A program made the position numbers and the translations under genes. DNA of 64,000 nt from Pachypanchax playfairii (lineage: Eukaryota; Chordata; Actinopteri; Cyprinodontiformes; Aplocheilidae), in contig SSNP01000082.1 in NCBI GenBank assembly GCA_006937955.1, forward strand, positions 1,801,549 through 1,865,548, in the 5' to 3' direction. Under the pieces are notes generated by a model. It had not been told where the DNA came from. It was given only the letters and a program-made list of their open reading frames with translations, and made no database searches. Positions 39,401 through 51,400 of the stretch are shown in pieces. Positions within the stretch are counted from its first letter, which is position 1. The number at the start of each line of letters is the position of its first letter.

Positions 39401-42400
39401 TCCCGCCTCCGCCTGGGTTCGAGGACGTCGCCGTCCGCGACGGTCCTCCAACGCCTCCTCCTGGGTTCGAGGACGTCGCCGTCCGCGACGGTCCTCCAAC
39501 GCCAGGGTCCGAGGGCGTCGCCGTCCGCGACGGTTCCAACGCTTCCGCCTCCGCCTGGGTTCGAGGACGTCGCCGTCCGCGACGGTCCTCCAACGCCAGG
39601 GTTCGGGGACGTCGCCGTCCGCGACGGTCCTCCAACGCTTCCGCCTCCGCCTGGGTTCGGGGACGTCGCCGTCCGCGACGGTCCTCCAACGCTTCCGCCT
39701 CCGCCTGGGTTCGAGGACGTCGCCGTCCGCGACGGTCCTCCAACGCTTCCGCCTCCGCCTGGGTTCGAGGACGTTGCCGTCCGCGACGGTCCTCCAACGC
39801 TTCCGCCTTCGCCTGGGTTCGAGGACGTCGCCGTCCGCGACGGTCCTCCAACGCCAGGGTCCGAGGACGTCGCCGTCCGCGACGGTCCTCCAACGCCAGG
39901 GTCCGAGGACGTCGCCGTCCGCGACGGTCCTCCAACGCTTCCGCCTCCGCCTGGGTTCGAGGACGTCGCCGTCCGCGACGGTCCTCCAACGCTTCCGCCT
40001 CCGCCTGGGTTCGAGGACGTCGCCGTCCGCGACGGTCCTCCGGACTCATCAGCACCGGTTCATCATACCTCAGCCCCCAGACCTCCAAGACCTTCATCCG
40101 GCATCAGCGGCTGTCCTCCCGCCAGCAGCAGCGGCCGCACTCCAGACGCCCGGCGCCTCTTCGCTCCGCGGCTCTCAGGTCGCACTCCAGACGCCCGGCG
40201 CCTCCTCGCTCCGCGGCTCTCAGGCCGCACTCCAGACGCCCGGCGCCTCCTCGCTCCGCGGCTCTCAGGCCGCACTCCAGACGCCAGGCGCCTCTTCGCT
40301 CCGCGGCTCTCAGGCCGCACTCCAGACGCCAGGCGCCTCTTCGCTCCGCGGCTCTCAGGCCGCACTCCAGACGCCAGGCGCCTCTTCGCTCCGCGGCTCT
40401 CAGGCCGCACTCCAGACGCCAGGCGCTTCTTCGCTCCGCGGCTCTCAGGCCGCACTCCAGACGCCAGGCGCCTCTTCGCTCCGCGGCTCTCAGGCCGCAC
40501 TCCAGACGCCAGGCGCCTCTTCGCTCCGCGGCTCTCGGGCCGCCCTCCAGGCGCGCTGCGCCTCAAGACTCCGCGGCTCTCAGGCCGCTCTCCAGGCGCG
40601 CTGCGCCTCTTCGCCTCGCGGTTCCCAGGCCGCTCTCCAGGACGTCAACCAGACTTTTGGCGCCTCTCAAAGCGGCCTCCCGGCCGTCCTCCAGAGCCTG
40701 GGCGCTTCTCCTCTCGGCCTCCAGGTCGTCCTCCAGAGCCTGGGCGCTTCTCCTCTCGGCCTCCAGGTCGTCCCCCAGAGCCTGGGCGCCTCTCCTCTCG
40801 GCCTCCAGGCCGTCCCCCAGAGCCTGTGCGCCTCTCCTCTCGGCCTCCAGGCCGTCCTCCAGAGTCTCGGCGCATCTCTTCTGGGGGTCCAGGTTTTTTT
40901 TGAACTTTTATGTTTAGCCTGGTTTTCTGTTTTTTCTTGCATTTTTTTCTCTTTTGCACTCTGTTTTTGACTTTGGGTGTGTCCCCCCTTCCTTACCTCC
41001 CACCTCCCGCCCGTTCTGGGGTTTTGTGTTTTGGACGTCAGGTGCCGTCCCTAGGGGGGGGGGTACTGTCACGGTTCTGGGGTTTGGGTTTTTATTTCTG
41101 GTCTGTGAGGTTTTGTTCTGTAGTGTTTCACTGGTGGGATTGCTGCAGCTGCTGTGTGGTGTGTGCTGTCTCCACTAATCATCTCTGCAGGGTGTGACAG
41201 CTCTCATCAGTGGCTGCAGGTGTGGATCATTACCCAGCTCAGGAGAGCTGGGTATTTAAGCAGAGGAGCAAGAAGAGACAGACGCCAGTTCGTTCCACTC
41301 ATACTGTGTTTCGCGTCCAGGAGCTTCATCCGGATCCGACGCCTTTCCTAGGATCCGTACCTCCTGTCCTGGAGAGCAGCCGCTTCCACAGGCTCTCACG
41401 CTGGTTTGGTTTTCCCCGGACCTGCTCTCCGCCCGTCTCTTCCTCACCGGGGCTTTCTAACGTCGCGCGCTTTGCGGCGTTCTCTCTCCCCGGTGCGCTG
41501 TCTGTCTCTGGTCTCCTCCGGATCCACACCTCCCCGGTCAGCACGCGGCTGTCACCCCTGCCACAGTCTCAGCTGTGGAGACAGCACCACGTCCCGGGCT
41601 TCCTCGTCACCTTCCCTCGACTCCTGGGGCTCCACCCCCGCTGCAGTGTCTTCGGATCCCACCTCACGCAACTACAGCTTCACCTCACAGTAAGTGTGGT
41701 TGCACCTTTCCCGCGCACTGCAGCGGGCCGTGTTGCTTGTTTTATAACGAGTCTCTTCCCCCAGGATCGAGTCTCCTCCCTGCCTCAGTTCCAGTCCTGT
41801 TTTTCGTCGAGCACATTACACCGTTTTGTTCTGTTGTCTCGTGCACTTTTTATAATAAATTCACTTCCCCTGATTTACGTTTCCCTGTATGTGTTTGGAG
41901 TTGGGTCGCTCTTGGGGTTCGAACTAACACCCCCTGGTGGGAATCATGACAATCCCAGCCAGAGACCTCCGTTTTAGCAGACGGGTCCGAGTCACGTGAT
42001 TTTAGTGTACCTGACCCAGATCCGTCAGATGAGCTGTTCCTGTCTGGATCAACCCGGAAGTGTCAATAAAACACCGTTTATCAGTGTCAAAGACACTTTT
42101 CTGCATGACGTGTTTCGTTTCACAAAAAGCCCGTTTTCTGACAGAAAAAAGAGTTTTCGGTGAAATCACCTATTTTCTACAGCAGATTGTGAAAGAACGG
42201 TAAACGCTAGAAACAAGCTGTTGGAAGTAGAGAGCTTTGTTTTGATAGTTTAGATGTTTTTATAGTCATAAAGCACAATATTCTGTGGCTCTTCAAAAAC
42301 AGTAAAAAATGCTCAAAAATACTGGCAGTGAAGTGATTTTCTGATCAGAAAACAGCTGGCAGCCAATGAGTTAAACATTCAAAACGTTTCTCAGTTTTCC

Positions 42401-45400
42401 CACCTGAGTTGCAGGGCCTCCTTCTCGTGTTGCTGTAACTTTGGACATATTCTCAAATTCCCATCTTGTCTAAAATTGGTTTCCATGAATGAAAGAAATG
42501 ACTTTAGGAAGGATTTGCAACCTTTAAAACAAAGTTGTGACTGATTGGAAAGATAAAAGAGAAAATTAACATGCTAAAATGAACACATAAGACATACTGT
42601 AATTAAGATTAAACTTCGGCAAGAAGGTCCATTAAAGACCCGCTCCAAAGAAAATCTTGATTTCTGTGTTGTTAACATGTTCTTGCGGCATTTTTCTGAT
42701 GCTAGGGGACGTAGCTTAAGAAAATGAAGCTCAAAAGTGCATTTCTGAGTATTTCTGCATTCAGATTGCTAAGAATCAGCAGCAGACACTAAAACGTGTC
42801 TAAAAAAGACTGCGTTGTGATGTAGAAAAGGCACTGGGCGAGCCACATGCTCCCACTCTGCTAGCATAGCACTAGCATAAACAGAGATCTCTCAGCGAAG
42901 GGGCGGGGGATCCTCCACACCAACGGTTAATGCCCACAGCACAGAGGCAAATTGCTAATGAGCTACTGCTGCTGTGCAAAAACTATGTCCTAGAAAATGA
43001 CACAGGTTTTGTGATTTTGGGTAAAAACGCCATAATCATAATTTAAAAACCACAGAGACTCTTGAAAGAAGCCATTCCATTAAAAACGGTTTTTCTGAGG
43101 TTTCTGTTGAATATTTTAGTTCCACAGGTGTTCTTACCTTCATAGTGGTTGTGAAAACAGGTCAACAACTTCTATTTCAGTTTTTATTTCTCAAACTACG
43201 CAGGTGGCGATAACACCCGATTTCACCCGAGTCCGAACGGCCTGTATCTGTTTTGTCACAACTCCTTTGTTTGTTAGAGAGTACGTCTGACGTTGCCATG
43301 CGCAGTGGGTCAGGAAACAGTATACTTTGCTCTGATAGGCTAGTTTGTTAGCCAATCTGAGTCCAGCAAATTTGAATAATGAATATTAATGAGTTGCTGC
43401 CGAAGCCTGAAGGAAGGAGCCGGAACCACCCGAATTTTGATGCAGACAGATTGAAAGGTCTGTTAATCAGTGTTTCCTGACGTTTTTCAGATATAAAATG
43501 TTTCATATTATTGGTTAATACTTAAGAAATAACCACAAAGTCCTGAAATTTGTATGAAATGGTCTCTTTAAAACAGATGATCAGAGTGGGTCTTTAATTC
43601 TCCAGTTTATTCAGTTTCATCATTTACAAAGTGTCAAATATCAATTCAGTATAATTTAATCTGCAAATCTGCATAATTTCTTACTGTTGTGTTTTTTTTT
43701 CTCCCAATTTTTTATACTTTCTGCCAATTTAGTGTGTTTAGTCTTGATCAGGACTTGAAATCTGTCCCTAAATCAAGGCTGAGAACTGAAGGCGTCAGAC
43801 TCTTCACAGCTGTTACACTTTCCTCTGTGTTCTTTAGACTAGATGTTTCATAAGAAGATGAAAACTCCTTTTTAAACATTCTGCTTTTTCTACTTTGGGT
43901 ATTTTAAGATTTCAACATAATATACAGTATTTGAGTCTTTTATCATTTTGATGTGAAGTAGCTGTTGATGTTGTCTTGATGGGGCTAAATGCAAAGTAAC
44001 TTATTTACTTATTCCCTAAACAAACTTCTTGAAACTTGATACCAGATGTATTTTATTCTTGTTGTTTGAAATCAGACCAGATTAGATGAACATGTCTGTA
44101 TCTCTTGCCTCCACACCCACTTGGTATTTACAGAAACAGCAAAAATAGCACCAGTTTGCCCTCTTTCAGTGACTGTGTGGTTGCAGAAACCAGAGGCCTG
44201 TTTGTCGTGGCAGTGACACTCCAGTTGTGTGAATGGAGACCGCACTTTAGCTGGGCTGTGTTGTAATTGCAGTGCACTTGTAATCTGCTTCCACCTCAGC
44301 TTTGCATGAACTCCGCTCAGCTTCCTGTTGTTTCTTTTCTATTTCAGACCGAAGCATTCTGAATTATCTCCCTGTTTTTTCTCACGTGATGTGTTTCCGT
44401 ACGCATAATGTTTTTTTTAGTGTGCTTGATAGCAAAATTGCCATAAATAACTTAATAAAAGTCCAATCTGTAGCTATGTTGATAACCAATACACACACAC
44501 ACAATGCACATAAAAAGAAAGTGATATGAAAAATTAATAATCATTTATCAATGATGCAAATGTATGGTTACAAAAAAAAACAGAACTATATAATTTCTCT
44601 TTTACAGAAACACGTCAGCAGCTACACTTTGTTAAAAGTACAGATAATAGTTTAATAAAAAGTTTTTAAAAAATGAGCTAGCAGAATTTATTCTACCAAA
44701 TAACATTTTGAATGACATAACGAAGAGAAAAGCTCATTCAAACTGAGACAAAACGCTCGTGGCTAAGCTTTCCAACAAGCTCCACTGTGTGATATTTACA
44801 TTTCTTATGGAATCACATGTAAATGTGGTCACTGCACATTCTAAAAGCTCGTGCTGAATGTGTGACTGTGTCAGTAATAAAACCAGTCAGTGAGCATGCA
44901 AATCCCCTTTAATCTGCACATCTAGATGCTGGAAACATTATTTGATTATTTAGTCTTAAAAGTCCATTTAAGGTCAAAGGAAGAGCTTTTGATTGATTAA
45001 AGAAGTAGTTTTTGCTTGTTGTCTTCTTGAGAATAACGCTGATCAGGTGATACATCACGTCTGCCGAAGGGCCACTGGCTGCACATCTAAACGTTTTACA
45101 GATCAGTTACTTCGCCAACATGGCGACGGCACCAACTCGACAAAACAAAAACTGCTTAGAAAAGTTTTAACAGTTGCATTTTTCAGTTTTCTCTTTCATC
45201 GTTGGTGTTTTTTTTTTTTTTGCTGTTTGTGGTCTGCTGTTGTTTGAGTTCCAGAGTAGATGAAGTGTTTCAACAACAGCTTCCAGAATGAGACCAGAAA
45301 ACAGTGAAATAAGACCAATAAGATGTGACAAAGTGTGTGAAAACATCATTAGTCACCAGTTAGAATTGTTAATCTAAATTAATCTACTAGTTTATGTTTA

Positions 45401-48400
45401 TTTTAACCATTTATTCTGTGTTTTTAATCATTTACTATCTGTTTATGTGTTGTATTTGAAATTAGATTATAACACAGACAGTTTTGTTAAGTGTGAATTT
45501 GTTTATTTGTTTGGTATTTATTTGTTTACGTAACGTTGTTGTTTCTTTGTTATTTAATAGATTTATTTGTATTTATAATGTGATTCTGATCATTGCGGTT
45601 AAGTCATTGGAAGAAACCATGTGTGTGTGTGTGGGGGGGACTAGTTGGAAACTAGTTATTTATCTTCACTATGGGTTCATTATGTGTGTTTTTATAGTTG
45701 AAGTGAATGAAAGTGTATTTGATGTAATTGATATAGATAAGAATGAACTTTGATGGTTATTTTTGGATACTTCCTGGTTTACCTGCGTGAATGGAAGGAT
45801 CTAAAGGAAAGTATTTTGCGATGAGGTAATTATTAAATCAATTGGATTTTTCGTGGGAGAGTTTTTCCACTCTTGTTTTCCAAAGGTGAGAACAACAGGT
45901 CAGTGTGTTTCACTTTAATTTTGGTTTATTTGGGTTCAGCTATGTTCCAAGTTAGTAAGGATTTTTTTAAAATATGGATTCAGTTTGGTTGTTTAAGGTG
46001 TTGAAATAAACACATGCTGCACTGGATAGTTTCTGCTTCCTGCTGTTCCTCCATCACTCAGCCAGGCTCCACAACAACCTGATCTAACACGCTGAAAACA
46101 CATTTACAAAACACTTCCTGTGTATCTCCAGAGCTGTGGTTTCCACCTTTATTCATGCTCCACATCTCTAAGTTTTAGTAAATGTGTTTTTATAGTTTTT
46201 GTGCAGAAGTTGTTGACAAACAGACAAAAACCTTGTTCTCTCCATGTCCTATTTTATGATACTGGAGAAGCATATTTGGGGAGAGATGAGGAAAACTTGT
46301 AAAATGCGTAAAACACATAATCCAAATAAAAAAATTTTTGTATTGATCAATCGATTATAGATTATTAGGAAGCAAAAATATCAAAATTAATTTACATGTT
46401 GGATTCAAACCCATGAAATACTCATAGAAAAAGTTTCAAACTGACAGCTGTTTTTGATGTTGCTGTTTTTGATGGCTGTTCGGCACTGATGAGCTAACGA
46501 CTTCTCTGAATGTAGCTAACTGTTAAATTGGAGTGTTGTAGTCTTAAAATAGCTCCAATCTCATGAAAACTTTTTCCTAACAATTCATGCAAATATTATT
46601 TTATGACACTAAAGTGCCTACAGTTTAACATTACATGATCATTTACATGCGTTTACAGTTATTTACATTCAGTTTAAAGAATAAATCCCAGCAGCAGCTA
46701 AATGTAGCACCATCCAAGTATTTATAGGAAAATAAATAGAATGTGAAATTAACAGTCATGTAAAATTTATAAAATATTTAAGATCTAAGCTGTTTGGCAG
46801 GGATGCAAAGATACCACCGATACAATACTTAGATCTGAGTACTTGCTGATACCAAGTATCAATGGTGATACTTCTACCACACAAAAAAATGTAATGAATT
46901 AGAAGACAGGTTTTATTTTATTTTCTGATTGGTACAACAAATGATGGTGAACTAGATAAAAAAATATATTTTTAAAAAAGGACCACAAAACAAAAATTTC
47001 AAGTAAAAAATAAAAATGTTTTTGTGAAATTATTCTAAAGTTTCCACATTTTAAGTATCAGTTCATGGTATCAATTAACTAACAGATACAAGTACATTAG
47101 AATAGTATCGGCCCTGATACCATTATCAGTATCGGTGCATCCCTACTGTTTGGTCAAGCTGTTAAGAAACTTTATTTCTCTGAGCTGAGGCCATTCAGGA
47201 AACAATCTACAACTAGTAACATAGTTATTATAAAGTTTACATGGAAACACATTTCAAAAGGGCTGAAATGTCCCTTTAAGACAAGAAGCTCTGAAAAGAA
47301 GAGATCAGTTTCTCGACAAGATCACTGGATTCAAAACTTTTGAATATGACTGAAACTAAACTGATACCATTTAGACTGAAATCATGTGGTTTCTGTGTTT
47401 TTATCACTTAAGTTGTATATTATTCACATTGATAGGCTCAGTTTTGGTCAGTTTTTGGGTGTGGGACATGTTCTCATGCTCTTCTGTTTGCAGATGGTTC
47501 CATGGGAAGATCACTCGAGATCAGGCCGAGCATCTGCTTAACCCTCCTGAGACGGGCCTGTTCTTAGTGCGAGAAAGCACCAACTTCCCCGGCGATTACA
47601 CTCTGTGTGTGAGCTGTGACGGAAAGGTAGAGCACTACCGCATCATTTACCACGATGGCAAACTCACTATCGATGAAGAGGCCTATTTTGAGAACCTCAT
47701 GCAGCTGGTAGAGGTGAGACGTTACATTTGATTCACAAATAAAAAGATTTTGTTTTGTTTTAGCTTCTGGTCTGGTGCTACGCTGAGCTTTACTCGACTG
47801 TGGGTGGGATTTATAGAGTCGTGGTTTAACTGTACATCCTCAGATACAATGTGCAGTTCCTGGAACATTTGATGAACAGGAAGTATCGAAGAGGAAGTGA
47901 ACAGGGTTCTGAGGTTCAGAGTCACAACCTCAAAGAGGCCCTGACAGTCAAACTGGCCTCTTTTCTTGTCTAAAGAGCTTTTTTTTTGGAGCTGCAGGTT
48001 ATTTACCTCACACAGGCTGGAACTACAGAAGAAGACTGTATGACTGAAGATTTTGATTCGGACCAGAATTTACTTTTACTCGTTTTATTAGACCACCCTC
48101 TACTGGCCGCTGTGCTGCACTGCTCACTGAGTTTTACGGTTACTAAACTGAAAGGTGCATGAGACAACCACTCACACCCTGTGATGATTTAGAGTTTCCA
48201 ATTAACCTCGTGCATATTATTGGTCTGTGAGAAGAAGCCAGAATTCTTGGCGAAAAGCCGCATGCACGTGGAGAACATGAAAACTCCATGCAGTAAGGTC
48301 CCAGGGGTTTTGACCCCAGGACCTTCTCACTGCAAGTGAAAGTTGGTCCAGATTATTTTCAATCTTACCAAGAGAAGAACTCCAAGTTGATCTTAAGGTC

Positions 48401-51400
48401 AAACTGTGTAAATCTCATAGGAAATATATCAGAAACTATTTTTCACATTTATGACAGTCCCAAAAATTAACTGAACAAATCTGCTTTATTTTTGAGGGAA
48501 AGTCTCTAAGTTCTACACACGGTGGTGGAAGGCTCATGATGTGGGATTGTTTTGCAGCCACGGGTTAATAAACACCTCTGTGCACTGATAAATAAAAAAT
48601 AAATACCCTTAATATAGATAATGATGGTAATAATTTGATTACATACATATATATTCTATCAAGGAAGAAACTCTTTGAACTGTCAGCTTAAATATTTGAG
48701 TATGTGAGATCTCGGTGACATTAAAGGGATTTTTTTTAATGTCCAGCAGAACCAAAACAATCTGTGGACACTGATCAAAAACACTATTAATTTAACTTAC
48801 AATCACTGAAAGACTCAGTTTACTGGATTAAAGTAGCTCTGATTTTAATAAGTATGTTTTTAAATAACTTGATGTTGCATTTTTCTTTTTTGCATTTATA
48901 ATTTTGTTCATATTTTTATAGATTTAAATAAATCTACTTTCTTTCATTGTTTCCAGCACTACACCAAAGATGCTGATGGCCTGTGCACCAAACTAATGAA
49001 GCCGAAGCTGGAGGAGGGGACCGTGGCAGCACAGGATGAGTTTTCCAGGAGTATGTCACTGTTTTTTATATGTATGTACACTCACCGGCCACTTTATTAG
49101 GTACACCTGTCCAACTGCTCGTTAACACTTAATTTCTAATCAGCCAGTCACATGGCGGCAACTCAGTGCATTTAGGCATGTACACATGGTCAAGACAATC
49201 TCCTGCAGTTCAAACCGAGCATCAGTATGGGGAAGAAAGGTGATTTGAGTGACTTTGAACGTGGCATGGTTGTTGGTGCCAGAATGGCTGGTCTGAGTAT
49301 TTCAGAAACTGCTGATCTACTGGGATTTTCACGCACAACCATCTCTAGGGTTTACAGAGAATGGTCCGAAAAAGAAAAAATATCCAGTGAGCGGCAGTTC
49401 TGTGGGCGGAAATGCCTTGCTGATGCCAGAGGTCAGAGGAGAATGGCCAGACTGGTTTGAGCTGATAGAAAGGCAACAGTGACTCAAATAACCACTCGTT
49501 ACAACCAAGGTAGGCAGAAGAGCATCTCTGAACGCACAGTACGTCGAACTTTGAGGCAGATGGGCTACAGCAGCAGAAGACCACGCCGGGTGCCACTCCT
49601 TTCAGCTAAGAACAGGAAACTGAGGCTACAATTTGCACAAGCTCATCGAAATTGGACAATAGAAGATTGGAAAAACGTTGCCTGGTCTGATGAGTCTCGA
49701 TTTCTGCTGCGACATTCGGATGGTAGGGTCAGAATTTGGCGTCAACAACATGAAAGCATGGATCCATCCTGCCTTGTATCAACGGTTCAGGCTGGTGGTG
49801 GTGGTGTAATGGTGTGGGGAATATTTTCTTGGCACTCTTTGGGCCCCTTGGTACCAATTGAGCATCGTTACAACGCCACAGCCTACCCGAGTATTGTTGC
49901 TGACCATGTCCATCCCTTTATGACCACAATGTACCCAACTTCTGATGGCTACTTTCAGCAGGATAATGCGCCATGTCATAAAGCTGGAATCATCTCGGAC
50001 TGGTTTCTTGAACATGACAATGAGTTCACTGTACTAAAATGGCCTCCACAGTCACCAGATCTCAATCCAATAGAGCATCTTTGGGATGTGGTGGAACGGG
50101 AGATTCGCATCATGGATGTGCAGCCGACAAATCTGCACCAACTGTGTGATGCCATCGTGTCAATATGGACCAAACTCTCTGAGGAATGCTTCCAGCACCT
50201 TGTTGAATCTATGCCACGAAGAATTGAGGCAGTTCTGAAGGCAAAAGGGGGTCCAACCCGTTACTAGCATGGTGTACCTAATAAAGTGGCCGGTGAGTGT
50301 ATGTGTGTATATATTTATCCAGCTGTGGCAGTGAAGACTTGTTTTGTGTATCAGAGTTCATATCTAGCCGTTACGTCTCAACTGCATGTTTCCTCTGGCC
50401 AACAGGTGGCTGGTCGATGAACAGAAAAGACCTGAAGCTGCAGCAGGTTATTGGAAAAGGAGAATTTGGAGGCAAGTAATTTAGTAATTACACAAATAAA
50501 AAAAGGGGGCGTGGTCTGTTTTAGTGCCCGTTTGTGGCAGAACTCAGATACAGCATGCGTTGTGTTGATAGACATAGACCCTCACAGAGACACAGTCTAC
50601 GCATTTTTCTTTAGAACCTTAATAATAATTGTCAGCAGAAATCTTCAAATTCAGGGTTTTATGTGTTTTAATGTTGCGTGTTAATAAAAGTGAAATGGAA
50701 GTGTTTTGTTGGAACATTAAGGGTTTAAAAAATAAGATAATAAACAATTATAGACTTTTTTTTTTTTTTGCAACATCCCAAATTTGTGTTTTTTCACAGG
50801 CCACAGGTGTTATTGGAACGTTACTCCACTGTTCTAGAAATTTTGAATGATTTAGTGTGAGATGAAATACTGGATTGTTTTTGGATAGTATCCTGTAATG
50901 TGACTGTTATCTAACAGAGTCGAGTGTTAATAGATATTAAATGTTGCTTCTGTTTGGTTATAATGGCAGATGTCATGGTGGGAGACTACAGAGGGACAAA
51001 AGTAGCAGTGAAGTGCATAAAGAATGATGCTACAGCACAGGCCTTTATTGCAGAAGCCTCTGTCATGACGTAAGAAACTTCAGTGTGAATACATTTTCTA
51101 TGAAACAAATCAGAAACCTGAAATAACTCGATCACGTTCTTTGTGTCCATCAGGCAACTACGGCACAATAATCTGGTCCAGCTGCTCGGGGTGATCGTAG
51201 AGGAGAACGGAAGTCTGTTTATAGTTACTGAGTATATGGCCAAGGTAAGTAACACACTGTTTGTCCAGATTTGGAAACTTCTGTCAAATATAAGCTCACA
51301 AATATCATACATGTGAGATATTTGTTTATTTGTTGCTTTTAGGGCTGTTTAGTTGATTATTTACGGTCCAGAGGTCGTACAGTACTTGGTGGAGAAGCGC

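Larger units (their letters stand above)
36198..40903 (+). pseudogene. Gag-like minisatellite ORF of the LTR element, broken twice
   Basis: One reading frame can be followed from ATG 36198, which lies in the last six bases of the left LTR, to TGA 40901-40903. It switches frame at the N at 38642 and again at about 39531, where a repeat unit lacks two bases. About 100 residues at the N terminus are non-repetitive and probably helical (MERLNRVLAAALKS, LTIAQDIIVHHPQL). The remainder is arrays of 38-, 8-, 14/18- and 15-residue repeats rich in Pro, Ser, Gly and Arg. Without the N and the 2-bp loss it would be about 1,570 codons. No zinc knuckle or enzyme domain is seen. A structural, gag-like role is inferred from position only. 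Long open frames on both strands here are by-products of GC-rich repeats. Confidence 0.6.
35323..41951 (+). mobile_element. Non-autonomous LTR retrotransposon with a gag-like repeat ORF and no pol
   Basis: Two direct LTRs (881 and 885 bp), both starting TGTCACGGTTCTGGGG and ending ATGACA, enclose a 4.86-kb GC-rich interior. A 5-bp target duplication, ATCCC, flanks the element (35318-35322 and 41952-41956). A G-rich polypurine tract precedes the right LTR. A possible primer-binding site (TGGCC...) lies about 8 bases after the left LTR. No protease, reverse transcriptase, RNase H or integrase motif appears in any frame, so it must rely on enzymes of another element. It resembles the TR-GAG class described in plants: LTRs plus a gag-type frame only. 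It sits in csk intron 3, sense to csk. Confidence 0.9.
34926..42374. mobile_element. TTAA-flanked MITE split by an LTR retroelement
   Basis: The left part (34926-35322) starts TTAACTTATTCACCTCCAT. The right part (41957-42374) ends CTGGCAGCCAATGAGTTAA, the inverted counterpart. Removing the LTR element and one copy of its ATCCC duplication leaves about 815 bp with TTAA at both edges. No transposase frame is seen. This is the host into which the LTR element jumped. Confidence 0.75.

Noticed and set aside
36532..40540. Possible CRISPR-like or satellite array
   Set aside because: Units are contiguous coding minisatellites without unique spacers, inside an LTR element of a vertebrate genome.
36397..40959. 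Very long open frames on the minus strand and in other plus frames across the LTR interior
   Set aside because: They come from GC-rich repeats whose periods are multiples of three, so every frame stays open. They lack non-repetitive domains, and the start of the plus frame used here is anchored by the unique N-terminal region.
42000..42370. Separate unknown element after the right LTR
   Set aside because: It is the right half of the TTAA MITE interrupted by the LTR element.
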